From: Clostridia bacterium
Lineage (GTDB): Bacteria > Bacillota > Clostridia > Christensenellales > Borkfalkiaceae
Direction of reading: 5' to 3'
Length of the DNA: 33,492 bases
Assembly (NCBI GenBank): GCA_017463205.1
Contig: JAFTPQ010000004.1
Coordinates: forward strand, 1 to 33,492
Shown: in pieces, positions 17,185 to 26,600 of the stretch
Position numbering within the stretch: the first letter of the stretch is position 1
How the letters are laid out: every line of letters starts with the position of its first letter
The notes under the pieces: model-generated
Told to the model about the DNA's origin: nothing
Database searches by the model: none
The model's input: only the letters and a program-made list of their open reading frames with translations
Translations under genes and position numbers: made by a program

Positions 17185-18549
17185 ATGAAAAGATTTAATA
17201 CAAAAAAATTATTTACTATATTGTTGGCGACCGTCTTTTCCGCTTCGCTTTTTGCGACGACTGCCTGTAACGGCGGAAAGACGGAAAACTCGTCTTCCAA
17301 CAATCAACAAACCGTCGATTTTGAAATTTCGCAAACGACGCTGAAAATGCTGATCGGCACGGAAGAATTTTTAAGTTGCGTCGGCGGAACGAACGTCGTA
17401 TGGTCGTCTTCCAATGAAGCCGTGGTTACGGTGGAAGACGGGATATTGTTCGGCGTATCTGCGGGAACGGCGGTGATCACCGCTACCAGCGGCAAAGAAA
17501 CGAAAACTTGCAGCGTCAGCGTTGTAAAAAGCTTTACGGAATCGGATTATTTGGTGTTTGAAAGTTTATACGCGCAAAGCGCATACGTAGGGTTGCAGTT
17601 TACGTTGGGCGGATATCTTGTCATCGACGATCAACCTTTGGACGACGCGGCGATCAGTTACGCAACGTCCAACGCAGAGGTGATCAAGGTGGACGGAAAC
17701 GTTGCGCAAGTGTTGTCCGTAGGCGAATGTGTATTGACGGCAACCGCTTCGTATGCGGATAAAGAGTATACGCAGACTCTTTCGTTTAAAACGGTGGACG
17801 AATATGCCGCCATTGTATTCGAGGCTATGGGCACGCGTACGGCAATGGTTTTAGGGCAAGAATTGACGTTGGATTGTCGAGTTTTCGTAAACGGAAACCA
17901 ATCGGAGGAGGTTGCCGTGGAATGGAGTTCTACCGCGCCCAACGTCGTATCCGTAGAAAACGGAAAATGCACGGCAACGGAAGAAGGCGAAGCGATCATC
18001 AAAGCCAAGTATAAAAACGCAGAAAAGATTTTATACGTCAACGTGTACGAAAATTATCTGCATAAATTTATCGATGAAGAGAGCATTATCGGCATCAAAG
18101 GCACGAAAACCTCTTGGGGTGCGAGCGTTGCGCCTACGTTGGAGATCGTAAAAGGCGCTGTGGAAGGCAGAACGCCCGATCAAGGCGCGTTTTTGAAATT
18201 CTCGTACACCGAAGACCAAGCCATTTATTCGTTGGGCATGACGTTGACGAAAGCGGTAAACGTCGAAACGATGAAAATGTTGGCGGCGTACGGATTTACC
18301 GAAGTCGTGATCCCCGTTTGGACGACGAGCAGGGCGGAGATCGGCTGTAGCGACGGTTCGTTTAATCGCGGAAACAATACGGTGCAAGGCGGCGTTTGGA
18401 CGGAGGTGATCTATAAACTCAGCGAATTTGCTTCTTGGTGCGAGTTGAACGAAGGAAACTTCAATCAATCGCAAGACAAACCGTTTATGTTTTTGATCAC
18501 AAACGCGGCAGAATTTACGATGTACGTGGATTCGATCTACGTAAGATAA
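17185..18549 (+). CDS. Lipoprotein with bacterial Ig-like (Big_2) domains
   Basis: The 454-residue lipoprotein (signal MKRFNTKKLFTILLATVFSA, Cys28 in TTAC) starts at ATG 17185, one base after the preceding stop, with GGGGTG upstream. An in-frame GTG at 17176 overlaps the previous gene and is less likely. Three Ig-like repeats follow a Ser/Asn-rich linker: ~50-120 (VVWSSSNEAVVTVEDGILFGVSAGTAVITA is the Big_2 signature spread over that stretch), ~125-210 and ~215-295 (VEWSSTAPNVVSVENG). Residues ~300-454 form a separate beta-rich domain ending FTMYVDSIYVR, reminiscent of carbohydrate-binding modules. It is surface-exposed and lipid-anchored, probably a glycan-binding accessory protein of the importer operon. 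No enzyme motif is visible. Confidence 0.75.
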   Translation: MKRFNTKKLFTILLATVFSASLFATTACNGGKTENSSSNNQQTVDFEISQTTLKMLIGTEEFLSCVGGTNVVWSSSNEAVVTVEDGILFGVSAGTAVITATSGKETKTCSVSVVKSFTESDYLVFESLYAQSAYVGLQFTLGGYLVIDDQPLDDAAISYATSNAEVIKVDGNVAQVLSVGECVLTATASYADKEYTQTLSFKTVDEYAAIVFEAMGTRTAMVLGQELTLDCRVFVNGNQSEEVAVEWSSTAPNVVSVENGKCTATEEGEAIIKAKYKNAEKILYVNVYENYLHKFIDEESIIGIKGTKTSWGASVAPTLEIVKGAVEGRTPDQGAFLKFSYTEDQAIYSLGMTLTKAVNVETMKMLAAYGFTEVVIPVWTTSRAEIGCSDGSFNRGNNTVQGGVWTEVIYKLSEFASWCELNEGNFNQSQDKPFMFLITNAAEFTMYVDSIYVR

Positions 18550-18561
18550 AAGGAAGTACTT

Positions 18562-20775
18562 ATGATTGGAAATGAAAAATGGATGTATGCTCCGATCGAA
18601 TTTCCGTCGGAGGATAAAAATCGATTTCCGGTTTTGGTATTCCGAAAAGTAGTGCATATAAAAAGTTCGATAGAGAAAGCCAAGATCCGTATCACGGCGA
18701 AGGGGCTTTACACGCTGTATATCAACGGCAGGAAAGTGTCGGATCACTGTTTGACGCCCGGTTGGTGCGATTATCGTAAAGAATTGTTCTATCAAGAATA
18801 CGACGTTGGTATGTATTTGCAAAAAGGCGACAACGTAATTGCCGTCTGTCTTGCGGCGGGCTGGTATTACGGCACGATGGGGTTGCTCAACGCGCAGGCG
18901 TACGGCAATCGCGGGGCTGTGTTATACCGAATGAAAGTCGCATTGAAAAACGGCGATGAAAAAACGTATGATTCCGACGCATATCACAAAGTGGGCAAAA
19001 CGAAGATTTTGGACGCGGACATTTTAGACGGCGAAACGTGGGACGACAACGTTTCGGAAGATTATCTCCATGCGGAATTTAACGATTCCGCATGGGAAAA
19101 TTCCCAAGTGGAAACGTGCGATATTTTGTTGAAGAAACAAGACTTCGAACCGATCCGCTGTATCGAATATTTATATCCGAAGCTGATTTCCGACGTTGAC
19201 GGCGTAAAGATATACGATTTCGGCAGAAATTTCGCAGGGAACGTAGAAGCAAAGATCACGGCGACGCGCGGAACGAACGTTATATTTCGGTATGCGGAAA
19301 TTTTAGACGCCAACGGACGAATATACACGCGGAATCTGCGCAGGGCAAAATCGAGCGATCGATACGTCAGCAACGGCGATCAAGCCACATTTTCCCCCGA
19401 ATACGTGTATCACGGTTTTCGGTATGCGGAGGTGCGCGCAGAGAGCGGCGAACTGACCGATCTATCCCTGCGAGGAAAGTGTTTATCGACGAATTTCCCC
19501 CGCAGGTTGACGATCAACACGTCAAACCCTTTGATCAACGATTTGGTGACGGCGATCGAAAACACGATGAAAGCCAATTTCCTTGCTGTTCCCACCGATT
19601 GCCCGCAACGTGACGAGCGTTTGGGTTGGTTGGGCGATATTTGCGTATTTGGCGGCAGCGCGATGTATCTGGCAAATTGCAATGCGTATATGCGGAAATA
19701 TCTTGGGGATATCCGCAACGCGCAATTTGAAGACGGCAACATATACAACGTAGCGCCCTACATTCCCGAAATAGCGGGCAGCGGCGACAACGGTTGGGGT
19801 GATGCGATCGTGCATCTCACGTACGACCATTATTGTCGATACGGCAACGTCGAAGTGATAAAAGAAAACTTGTCGGCGATGAAAAAGTGGGTCGATTATT
19901 TGGCGAATACGTCCACCGATTATTTACGGGAAGGCAACGAATATGCTCCTGCCGATTGGTTGGCACTCAGCTTTACGGAAAAGAAATTGGTAAACACGGC
20001 ATATTCGTATTACAGCGCGGCGTTGTTGACGGATATGTGCGCATTGTTGGACGATCCCGAAACGGAAAAATACAAAGCGATCGGAGAGAACTTTAAAGCG
20101 GCGTTCCGAAAACAATATTTACGTGGCAACGAATTGACGGTGAAAACGCAGTGCGCGTATACGTTGGCGATTTATTTCGGCTTGGCGAGCGTTGACGAAT
20201 TGAAACAATCGTTTGAAAAATTGTTACAGGCGGATAATTATTCGATCACGACGGGCTTTTTAAGCACGAGATATCTGTTGTCGGCATTATGCGATATCGG
20301 CAGAACAGATCTTGCGTACAGGCTGTTGTTAAACAGCGAATATCCCTCGTGGTGTTATATGTTGCTCAGCGGCGGCACTACCATTTGGGAACGCTGGAAC
20401 GGGATCACTACGTTTTACGGCTCGAAAGTGCTGGAAGATTTTTCCATGAACTCGTTTTGCCATTGTGCGCTCGGTTCGATCATCGAGTGGATGGTAGAGT
20501 ATATGTTCGGTTTGCAACTGTTGGGCGGCGGCGAAAACCTGTATCTCGCGCCCCGTTTCGATCCGCTTGCGCGTATCAAAAACAACGAGTGTACGTTGGA
20601 AACCGCCAAAGGCGTTGTAAAAGCAAGCTACACCTACCAAAACGGCGTGGTTCGGTATGAAATCGAAGTGCCGCAAGGCTTGAAATTCGATTTGGAGTCG
20701 GACGAAATCCTCGAAATTATCAAAGATACGGAAAATAATCGGTATACCATCTACTATAAAATAAAAGAAATTTAA
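18562..20775 (+). CDS. Alpha-L-rhamnosidase, GH78
   Basis: The 737-residue protein shows the GH78 plan. The N-terminal beta domain (Bac_rhamnosid_N) includes ITAKGLYTLYINGRKVSDHC and the TPGWCDYRKELFYQEYDV block at ~55-80. A middle domain has YDFGRNFAGNVE (~217). The (alpha/alpha)6 barrel contains DCPQRDERLGWLGD (~347-360), carrying the catalytic acid region, and GGTTIWERWNG (~602-612), carrying the second catalytic Glu. There is no signal peptide, so it acts in the cytoplasm on imported oligosaccharides. It hydrolyses terminal alpha-L-rhamnose, although some GH78 members accept other sugars. It starts 12 bases after the Big_2 lipoprotein and is the last gene of the importer operon. Confidence 0.93.
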   Translation: MIGNEKWMYAPIEFPSEDKNRFPVLVFRKVVHIKSSIEKAKIRITAKGLYTLYINGRKVSDHCLTPGWCDYRKELFYQEYDVGMYLQKGDNVIAVCLAAGWYYGTMGLLNAQAYGNRGAVLYRMKVALKNGDEKTYDSDAYHKVGKTKILDADILDGETWDDNVSEDYLHAEFNDSAWENSQVETCDILLKKQDFEPIRCIEYLYPKLISDVDGVKIYDFGRNFAGNVEAKITATRGTNVIFRYAEILDANGRIYTRNLRRAKSSDRYVSNGDQATFSPEYVYHGFRYAEVRAESGELTDLSLRGKCLSTNFPRRLTINTSNPLINDLVTAIENTMKANFLAVPTDCPQRDERLGWLGDICVFGGSAMYLANCNAYMRKYLGDIRNAQFEDGNIYNVAPYIPEIAGSGDNGWGDAIVHLTYDHYCRYGNVEVIKENLSAMKKWVDYLANTSTDYLREGNEYAPADWLALSFTEKKLVNTAYSYYSAALLTDMCALLDDPETEKYKAIGENFKAAFRKQYLRGNELTVKTQCAYTLAIYFGLASVDELKQSFEKLLQADNYSITTGFLSTRYLLSALCDIGRTDLAYRLLLNSEYPSWCYMLLSGGTTIWERWNGITTFYGSKVLEDFSMNSFCHCALGSIIEWMVEYMFGLQLLGGGENLYLAPRFDPLARIKNNECTLETAKGVVKASYTYQNGVVRYEIEVPQGLKFDLESDEILEIIKDTENNRYTIYYKIKEI

Positions 20776-20792
20776 ACGTACGGACAAAATAA

Positions 20793-20857
20793 TGTCAATA
20801 CAGTGTTATTTTTGGTAAAAAATATGGGTGGTTTTAGCATTTTTAAAGTGATACAAT
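20793..20857 (+). promoter_or_regulatory. Shared-motif promoter, site 3 (20897 operon)
   Basis: TGTCAATACAGTGTTATTTT starts at 20793, followed by GGTAAAA. TGGTTT (20829-20834) lies at the same +32 offset from AATAC as the -35 of sites 1 and 2. TACAAT (20852-20857) follows after 17 bp as -10. The strong AAGGAGG (20879-20885) precedes the next start. Confidence 0.7.
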
Positions 20858-20896
20858 TTTTTTAATAAAAATATATTTAAGGAGGATCTTAAAAAA

Positions 20897-23245
20897 ATGA
20901 AAAAGAAACTTATGGCAATTTTGGCTTCGGCATGTGTTGTTGCAACAGGTGCGGCAGTTGCAATGCTTCCCTCGCCCGAAGCGGCAGTTACGGCGGACGA
21001 AGGCGTTGCGGCAAAACTCGACGCGTGCGTAGACATCGCTTCCGATTCGTGGGTAAGTAACGGTTGTGGTTGGAGAATCAATCGTTACATAGGTCGTTCC
21101 ATTTCGAGCGAAACGGTTGGTGTAACACTTGGTGCTTATGGTTGGGAAGACGCAAAAAACGCTCTTATTTGGGGTGGTGGCGGTCCTAGCAGTCAAGGTT
21201 TTGGTAGTTTGTATACGGGCGGTGATTTTGCCGTATCGTTCTGGGCGGAAACGACGGTTGCATATGCGGTAGTTTTGGACAACTACACCGTGGCAATTAC
21301 TCCGAGCGAAGTAAGAATCGGTTACAACGATAGACGCGGTGTGTTCAACGACCATATGATGGACTATCATCCTCTTTCTTGGACAGATTTGTATACAGGC
21401 AATGAACTTGGCGGGGAAAACGACAGTACGGAGGCAGGTTGGATTGCAAGCCAATCGGTAAGCCTTTCGGGTATTTACAAAGTGGAAGTTGCGTTTGGCA
21501 CGACGAACGGCGAAACGACGGTTGTAGCAAAAGTAAACGATACGCTTGTTACGGGTACGAGCAATCACGCGCGTATTACGGGTTACACCGCAGCAATCGT
21601 ATCTGGCGGTATGAAAGTGTATTCGCAACAGGCGATAGACTCGGTGGCAAAGATGGATAAAGCCGTAGCGTCCTTGGACGAAAGCGTATACACGGGCGAA
21701 TTTAAAACGCAAGTGGATACGGCGGTTGCCGAAGCAAAAACGGCAATTTGGGCAGAAGAAACTTTGACCAGTGCGTTCGTAAACGAAAAAGTAAATCCCG
21801 TGTTGGCGATAATCAATGAAAAGAAAATCAACGGAATGCTTGATTCTTGCGTAGATATCGCGTCCGATTCGTGGGTAAGCGGTGGCAACGGTTGGCGTCA
21901 TGCCCGTTTCGGTGGCCGCACTATCACATCCGACCTTATCGGTATTGCGCTTCCAGGGTATGCAGGCAACTTGGATGCGCAAAACTGTCTTGTTTGGGCT
22001 GGTGGCGGTTGGCCTTCGCATGAAGGCGGGCGTGCATTGTACACGGGCGGTGATTTTGCCGTTTCGTTTGCGGCGGACGTAGGCGGAAGCAGAAGCGGCT
22101 ATGGTTTTGCGGTGGTTGTCGATCAGTTCTCTTTGTGGGTAAGCAGCACGGCAATCAAAATCGGTTATGATACACAAGCGGGAACGTTTGGGGACGAGAT
22201 GACCGACTACACGCCTCAACAGTGGACAACAGATTTGGATATTTTACATGGACAAGGAAGTTCTACTGCGCAGTGGTTCGTACAAGAAACGACCAGCATT
22301 TCGGGCGTTGTAAAGATCGACGCATTTGTAACGACGGACGATAACGGCACTACGCTGTTGGGCGTAAAGGTTGGCGATAAGGTTGTTACGGCTACGACGG
22401 AAATGGAAAGAGTTACGGGTTGGCATACGGCAATCGTTTCGTGGGGCGGAAATATTTATTCGACGAAATATCTTGAAAACAAGGGTGTTTCCGTTGGTAC
22501 AAACGTATATTCCAACTTGAATGCGGCAATCAATGCGGCGGCAGACGGCGCAACGGTTACGTTGAACGACAACCTTACGGAAAACGCAGTGACGGTTGCG
22601 GAAGGCAAAAACGTTACGGTCGATTTGAACGGCAAAAACTATACGGCAGACTCGGTTGCGGTAAACGGCAACTTGACGGTTGGCGGCGGCAACGTAACGG
22701 CTGATTTCAACGTGGCGGGCGCATTGACGATCAACAGCGGCGCATATACGGCGAAAGAAACGTTGTTTACGGTGAACGGCGGTACGCTTGTGTTAAACGG
22801 CGGCAGCTTTGATCAATCGTTTGTTTACGACGCAGTTGCGGCAAACAACGGTTTGCTTGCAAATTACGTAGTGGCAAACGGCGCGGTTACGCTTACTTCG
22901 GGCGAATTGGCAACGGTGGCTCACGCAAATGCAGACAGAAGTATCGTTCGTTTGGTTGCAGGGATCGATTCGTTGTCGTATGACGCAGTCGGTTTCGAAA
23001 TTACGTACAACGGCGCAGTGAAAGAAGTGACGACGACGAAAGCATTCGATTCGTTTACATACGGTTCGGAAAAAGTGTTGCCGACGGCTTGGAATGCGGC
23101 TTATTTGTTCGGTTACAATTTGAAAGCTATGCCCGCAGGCGTTACGTTTACGGTGCGCGCTTTCTGGACGGCAAAAGATACGGGTGCGAAAGTATACGGC
23201 GAAGCTGTGGAAGTTGCAGTCGATAACATCGTATTGGCGGCTTAA
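20897..23245 (+). CDS. Large secreted protein with two CVDI/GW domains, beta-repeat region and C-terminal domain
   Basis: The 782-residue protein has a signal peptide (residues ~1-34). Domain copy 1 (~41-250) and copy 2 (~314-530) both begin DACVDIASDSWVS or DSCVDIASDSWVS and share GGxxRxITS/SISS, LxWxGGGxPS, LYTGGDFAVSF, IGYxxxxGxFxDxMxDYxPxxW and IVSxGxxxYS. A helical linker lies between (KMDKAVASLDESVYTGEFKT and following). Residues ~534-650 are repetitive beta-helix-like sequence (ATVTLNDNLTENAVTV, VTVDLNGKNY, GGTLVLNGGSF). Residues ~675-782 match a C-terminal domain common in clostridial surface proteins (VRLVAGIDSLSYDAVGFEI, then FTVRAFWTAKDTG and KVYGEAV). There is no membrane anchor. 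Copy 1 is very similar to the first copy in the 23650 protein, showing recent duplication. Role unknown; glycan binding on or near the surface is an inference from the locus. Confidence 0.75.
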   Translation: MKKKLMAILASACVVATGAAVAMLPSPEAAVTADEGVAAKLDACVDIASDSWVSNGCGWRINRYIGRSISSETVGVTLGAYGWEDAKNALIWGGGGPSSQGFGSLYTGGDFAVSFWAETTVAYAVVLDNYTVAITPSEVRIGYNDRRGVFNDHMMDYHPLSWTDLYTGNELGGENDSTEAGWIASQSVSLSGIYKVEVAFGTTNGETTVVAKVNDTLVTGTSNHARITGYTAAIVSGGMKVYSQQAIDSVAKMDKAVASLDESVYTGEFKTQVDTAVAEAKTAIWAEETLTSAFVNEKVNPVLAIINEKKINGMLDSCVDIASDSWVSGGNGWRHARFGGRTITSDLIGIALPGYAGNLDAQNCLVWAGGGWPSHEGGRALYTGGDFAVSFAADVGGSRSGYGFAVVVDQFSLWVSSTAIKIGYDTQAGTFGDEMTDYTPQQWTTDLDILHGQGSSTAQWFVQETTSISGVVKIDAFVTTDDNGTTLLGVKVGDKVVTATTEMERVTGWHTAIVSWGGNIYSTKYLENKGVSVGTNVYSNLNAAINAAADGATVTLNDNLTENAVTVAEGKNVTVDLNGKNYTADSVAVNGNLTVGGGNVTADFNVAGALTINSGAYTAKETLFTVNGGTLVLNGGSFDQSFVYDAVAANNGLLANYVVANGAVTLTSGELATVAHANADRSIVRLVAGIDSLSYDAVGFEITYNGAVKEVTTTKAFDSFTYGSEKVLPTAWNAAYLFGYNLKAMPAGVTFTVRAFWTAKDTGAKVYGEAVEVAVDNIVLAA

Positions 23246-23260
23246 TAGGAGGAAACGATC

Positions 23261-23395
23261 ATGAAAAAATATAATCGACTTTTGATAGATATTTATACGT
23301 TTTATGAAGAAGACGTTATTCGCACCAGCGGCGACGGCGGCGACGTTGGCGACGATCGCGTAGACGGATCGAATTTCGGCGATTTGTTTAACTAA
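23261..23395 (+). CDS. Small peptide gene A (44 residues), paralogue of the next small gene
   Basis: A start at 23261 is preceded by a perfect AGGAGG (23247-23252) at 8 bases, one of the best ribosome sites in the window, and lies 15 bases after the large surface-protein gene. The peptide begins MKKYNRLLIDIYTF, continues YEEDVIRTSGDGG, then DVGDDRVDG and ends FGDLFN. It pairs with the small gene 89 bases downstream: both have K-x-Y near the start, an alternating hydrophobic I-x-Y/V-x-x-F segment, acidic EE, V/I-R-T-S, and an identical GGDVGDD. There is no signal peptide or membrane segment. The conserved N-terminal half and Gly/Asp-rich tail resemble a leader-plus-core precursor peptide, but no modifying enzyme is nearby. 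Function unknown. Confidence 0.75.
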   Translation: MKKYNRLLIDIYTFYEEDVIRTSGDGGDVGDDRVDGSNFGDLFN

Positions 23396-23413
23396 GGAAA
23401 AAGTTTGCAACGT

Positions 23414-23451
23414 GGGCGCATTGTCAGCGCGATGCGCCCTACGGTTGCGCT
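23414..23451 (+). other. Intercistronic hairpin between the two small peptide genes
   Basis: GGGCGCAT (23414-23421) and ATGCGCCC (23432-23439) form a perfect 8-bp stem with a 10-base loop. Within the loop, CAGCGC (23425-23430) is complementary to GCGCTG (23446-23451), allowing a pseudoknot or an alternative stem. No T tract follows, so it is not a standard terminator. It may tune relative expression or mRNA stability of the peptides and the flanking large genes. Confidence 0.5.
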
Positions 23452-23483
23452 GTGTGATTTTGAGGGGATAGGGCGAGGAGAAA

Positions 23484-23603
23484 ATGATGAAAATATATCA
23501 ACCATTGGCTATAACTGTTTATTGCTTTGAAGAAATCGTTCGTACAAGTTTGACGCTTGTCGGCCCCGGCGGCGACGTTGGTGACGACGATTTCAGCGAA
23601 TGA
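23484..23603 (+). CDS. Small peptide gene B (38-39 residues), paralogue of gene A
   Basis: Two adjacent ATGs lie at 23484 and 23487. AGGAG (23476-23480) is 6 bases from the second, so 23487 (38 residues) is the likelier start. The peptide begins MKIYQPLAITVYCF, continues EEIVRTSLTLVGP, then GGDVGDDDFSE and stops at 23603. The N-terminal K-x-Y-x-P-x-x-x-x-V-x-x-F pattern followed by EE-[VI]-R-T-S matches gene A, and the GGDVGDD segment is identical in protein and nearly so in DNA. It differs from A by a Cys at about position 13 and by a shorter tail. It lies 46 bases before the three-domain surface-protein gene. No homologue of known function is recognised. Confidence 0.72.
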   Translation: MMKIYQPLAITVYCFEEIVRTSLTLVGPGGDVGDDDFSE

Positions 23604-23649
23604 TATTTGTCGAACTGAATTATAAAAAAACTATGTAGGAGATATATGT

Positions 23650-26600
23650 ATGAGAAAGAAGTTTTTAGCGTTAGCGTCTGTTGTATTGGCGGCTTCGGCG
23701 GTTGTCGGAACGGTTACGGTTTTGCCTGCTGCAAAAACGGGTGTTGCCGAAACAAGCGCGACCGTGTTCGATTCTTGTGTAGACGTTGCTTCGGATTCGT
23801 GGGTGTCAAACGGTAACGGTTGGAGAATAAACCGTTACGGCGGCCGTTCGATCACGGGCGAAAATATTGGTGTAACTCTCAGCGCCTATGCTTGGGGAGA
23901 AGGGAACAACGCCTTGATTTGGGGCGGCGGCGGTCCTTCGGAACAAGGTTTCGGCAGTTTATATACGGGCGGAGATTTTGCATTATCCTTTGCAGCGACT
24001 ACCAATAAGAGCTTTGCTGTCGTAGTAGACAATTATATGGTGGCGATTGCTTCCAATTATATTAAGATCGGTTATAACGACCGTCGTGGGGTATTTGGCG
24101 ATAGTATGATGGACTATCATCCCGCATCTTGGATCGACCTGTACACAGGAAACGAACTTGGCGGTGAATATGCAAGTACGGAAGCTGCGTGGTTGACAAC
24201 GCAAACCGTTACGTTAGACAGCGTTGTAAACGTAGACGTTGTATTCAGCACCGACGAGGCAGGTTTAACGACGGTGTCGACAAGAGTTGACGGTACGGTT
24301 GTAACCGCGTCCAGTGATCACGCGCGGATTACGGGCGTTCACACGGCAATTGTTTCCAACGGTATTAAAGTGTATTCGCAAAAAGTAGGGACGTACGAAG
24401 CAGAAATTGAAACAGCTGTGGCGGCGATCGATCCCGCTTTATACGTGGGCGCGTTAAAAGCGACGGTGGACGCAAAAGCAACGGAAGTCAAGGAGGCTAT
24501 TTATGGGGCAGAAACTTTGACGGCTTCGTTTGCTTCGCAATCGGTTGCAGAATTGAAAACAACGATTTTAGAATTGACGACGGGTACTGTCGTTGACGAT
24601 ACGGAATTGTATTTAAAATTGTGCAAAGATGTTGCGGATGAGGCTTGGGTATCGGGCAGTTACGGTTGGATGAAAGGCCGTTATGGCGGTCGTTCGTTGT
24701 CGAGCGCAAAATTGAGTTGTTCGTTAGACGCTTATAGTTGGGACGGCACGACGAACAGCTTGGTTTGGTCGGGCGGCGGCTTCCCCGTGCATGAGGCGGG
24801 ACGGTTGCTGTATCAAGAGGGCGACGATTTTGCGGTTTCTTTCCTTGCGGAAGTGCCTGCGGAAGGTTTTGCGGTTGTTGTAGATAATTTCATGTTTGTC
24901 GTTACGCCGAATGCGCTTAAAATGGGTTATAACGATATGTGCGGGGCGTTTGGCGACGCGTTGCAAGATTACAATCCCGCTTATTGGTTAGATACATATA
25001 CGGAAAACGGCGTGGCATACGCTTGGCTTGCAAATCAAAGCGCAACTCTTTCGGGCGTTGTGTCCGTCAGCGTGTATTTGGGTACGGACGATACGGGCGT
25101 TACGACGTTGGTGATGAAAGTCGGCGATACGGTTCTTTCTACGATCAGTTCGCACACGCGTATTGCAGGTTGGCACACGGCGATCGTTGCAAGAAACGCG
25201 ATGAAGGTGTATTCGACGCAGACCGCTTCGTATGACGAACAGATCGATGCGATCGTGGCGGGATTGCCCGAAGACGTATATACGGGCGAAGTGAAAACCG
25301 CGATAGACGGGAAAGTGGCAGAAGCGAAACAAACGCTTTGGAACTCGGACGCATTGACGGCGCAACAGGCCTCGGAAGCGGTGGCTTCGGTGATGGACGC
25401 CGTTTTGACGTATTCGGCTGACGCATATTTCGGGCAATGCAAAGATATTGCCGATTCCGCGTGGGCGAGTGAAGACGTCGGCGGTTGGTTGAAATGGGCT
25501 AATAAAGCGGAGGGATTTAACGACGATTCGCTGTCGTTGGTTTTGCCGAAATATAAATGGGCTACCGATCACACGTTGTATTGGGCAGGCGGTACTTCGG
25601 GAGAAGGGAACTTGTATCAAGAAGGCGACGATTTTGCAATCAAGTTTATTGCCGATATGACGGAAGACGGCTTGATTTTGCGTGTGGATAATTTCTCTGT
25701 TTACGTAAACGCTGCGGGGATCAACGTCGGGTTTAACAACGAACCGGGCGACGGCGACGAGTCGACGGACGATTTCTCCCGTACGTATTGGGTAATCAAT
25801 ATCGATATTTTACAAGAAAGAGGCGGTACGTTAGGCGCTTGGTTGACGAAGAAGGAAGCCTCGCTCTCGGGGAAAGTAGAGATCGCGGTTTATCTTTCCA
25901 CCAACGACAACGGCGTAACGACGATCGCGGTGAAGGCGGGCGACGTAATTGCTTCGGCGATGACGACGATCGAACGTAAATATCTGGATAGATGTATTTT
26001 GATCGCAGGTTATCAAGATATTACGCTGTATTCGACCAAGATCACGGACGCAGAACAGGAAATTGCGACTTGCAAAGATTTGATCGATACGGAAGCGTAT
26101 GAAAAATATGCCGATGAAATCGACGCGTTCCTCTTGGGCGCTCAACGGGAAGTTTGGGAAGCGGAAACGTTTACTACGGCGTATTTAAACGGTATCGTCA
26201 ACGGCGTTAAAACGATGATCGCGGATTTTGAGATCTTTACGGCGGCTTGTCAAGAGGGATACCAAGAAAATGAGTATTCGGAAAACGGTTGGGTGCAGAT
26301 TCAGACGATCATCGAACAAGTCAGCGCAGGTTATTTCACTTGTTCGGTTTCGGAAATCGAAGGGTATAAAGCGGTTGCTTTCGAGCGTTTGGACGCAGTT
26401 TTAACGGCGGAAGAAGAACAGGCGCTTGCGGAACTTCGCGCAAATGCGAAAGCGGAAATTGATGCGGTTGTGTTTGTGGAATCGGATTACAGTGCGGAAA
26501 ATTGGGCGTTGATCGAAACGAAGATCGCGGATTATAAGGCGCAGATCGACGCGGAAACGGACGCGGAACAAATGAATATGCTGGTTGCGGCGTTTAAAGC

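Noticed and set aside
20843..22219. 458-codon open frame on the - strand
   Set aside because: It is antisense to the first surface-repeat gene. The apparent Cys/Arg-rich repeats only mirror the duplicated domain on the other strand.
23414..23439. CRISPR or IS-end repeat
   Set aside because: It is a single inverted repeat with no further copies, spacers or transposase in the window.
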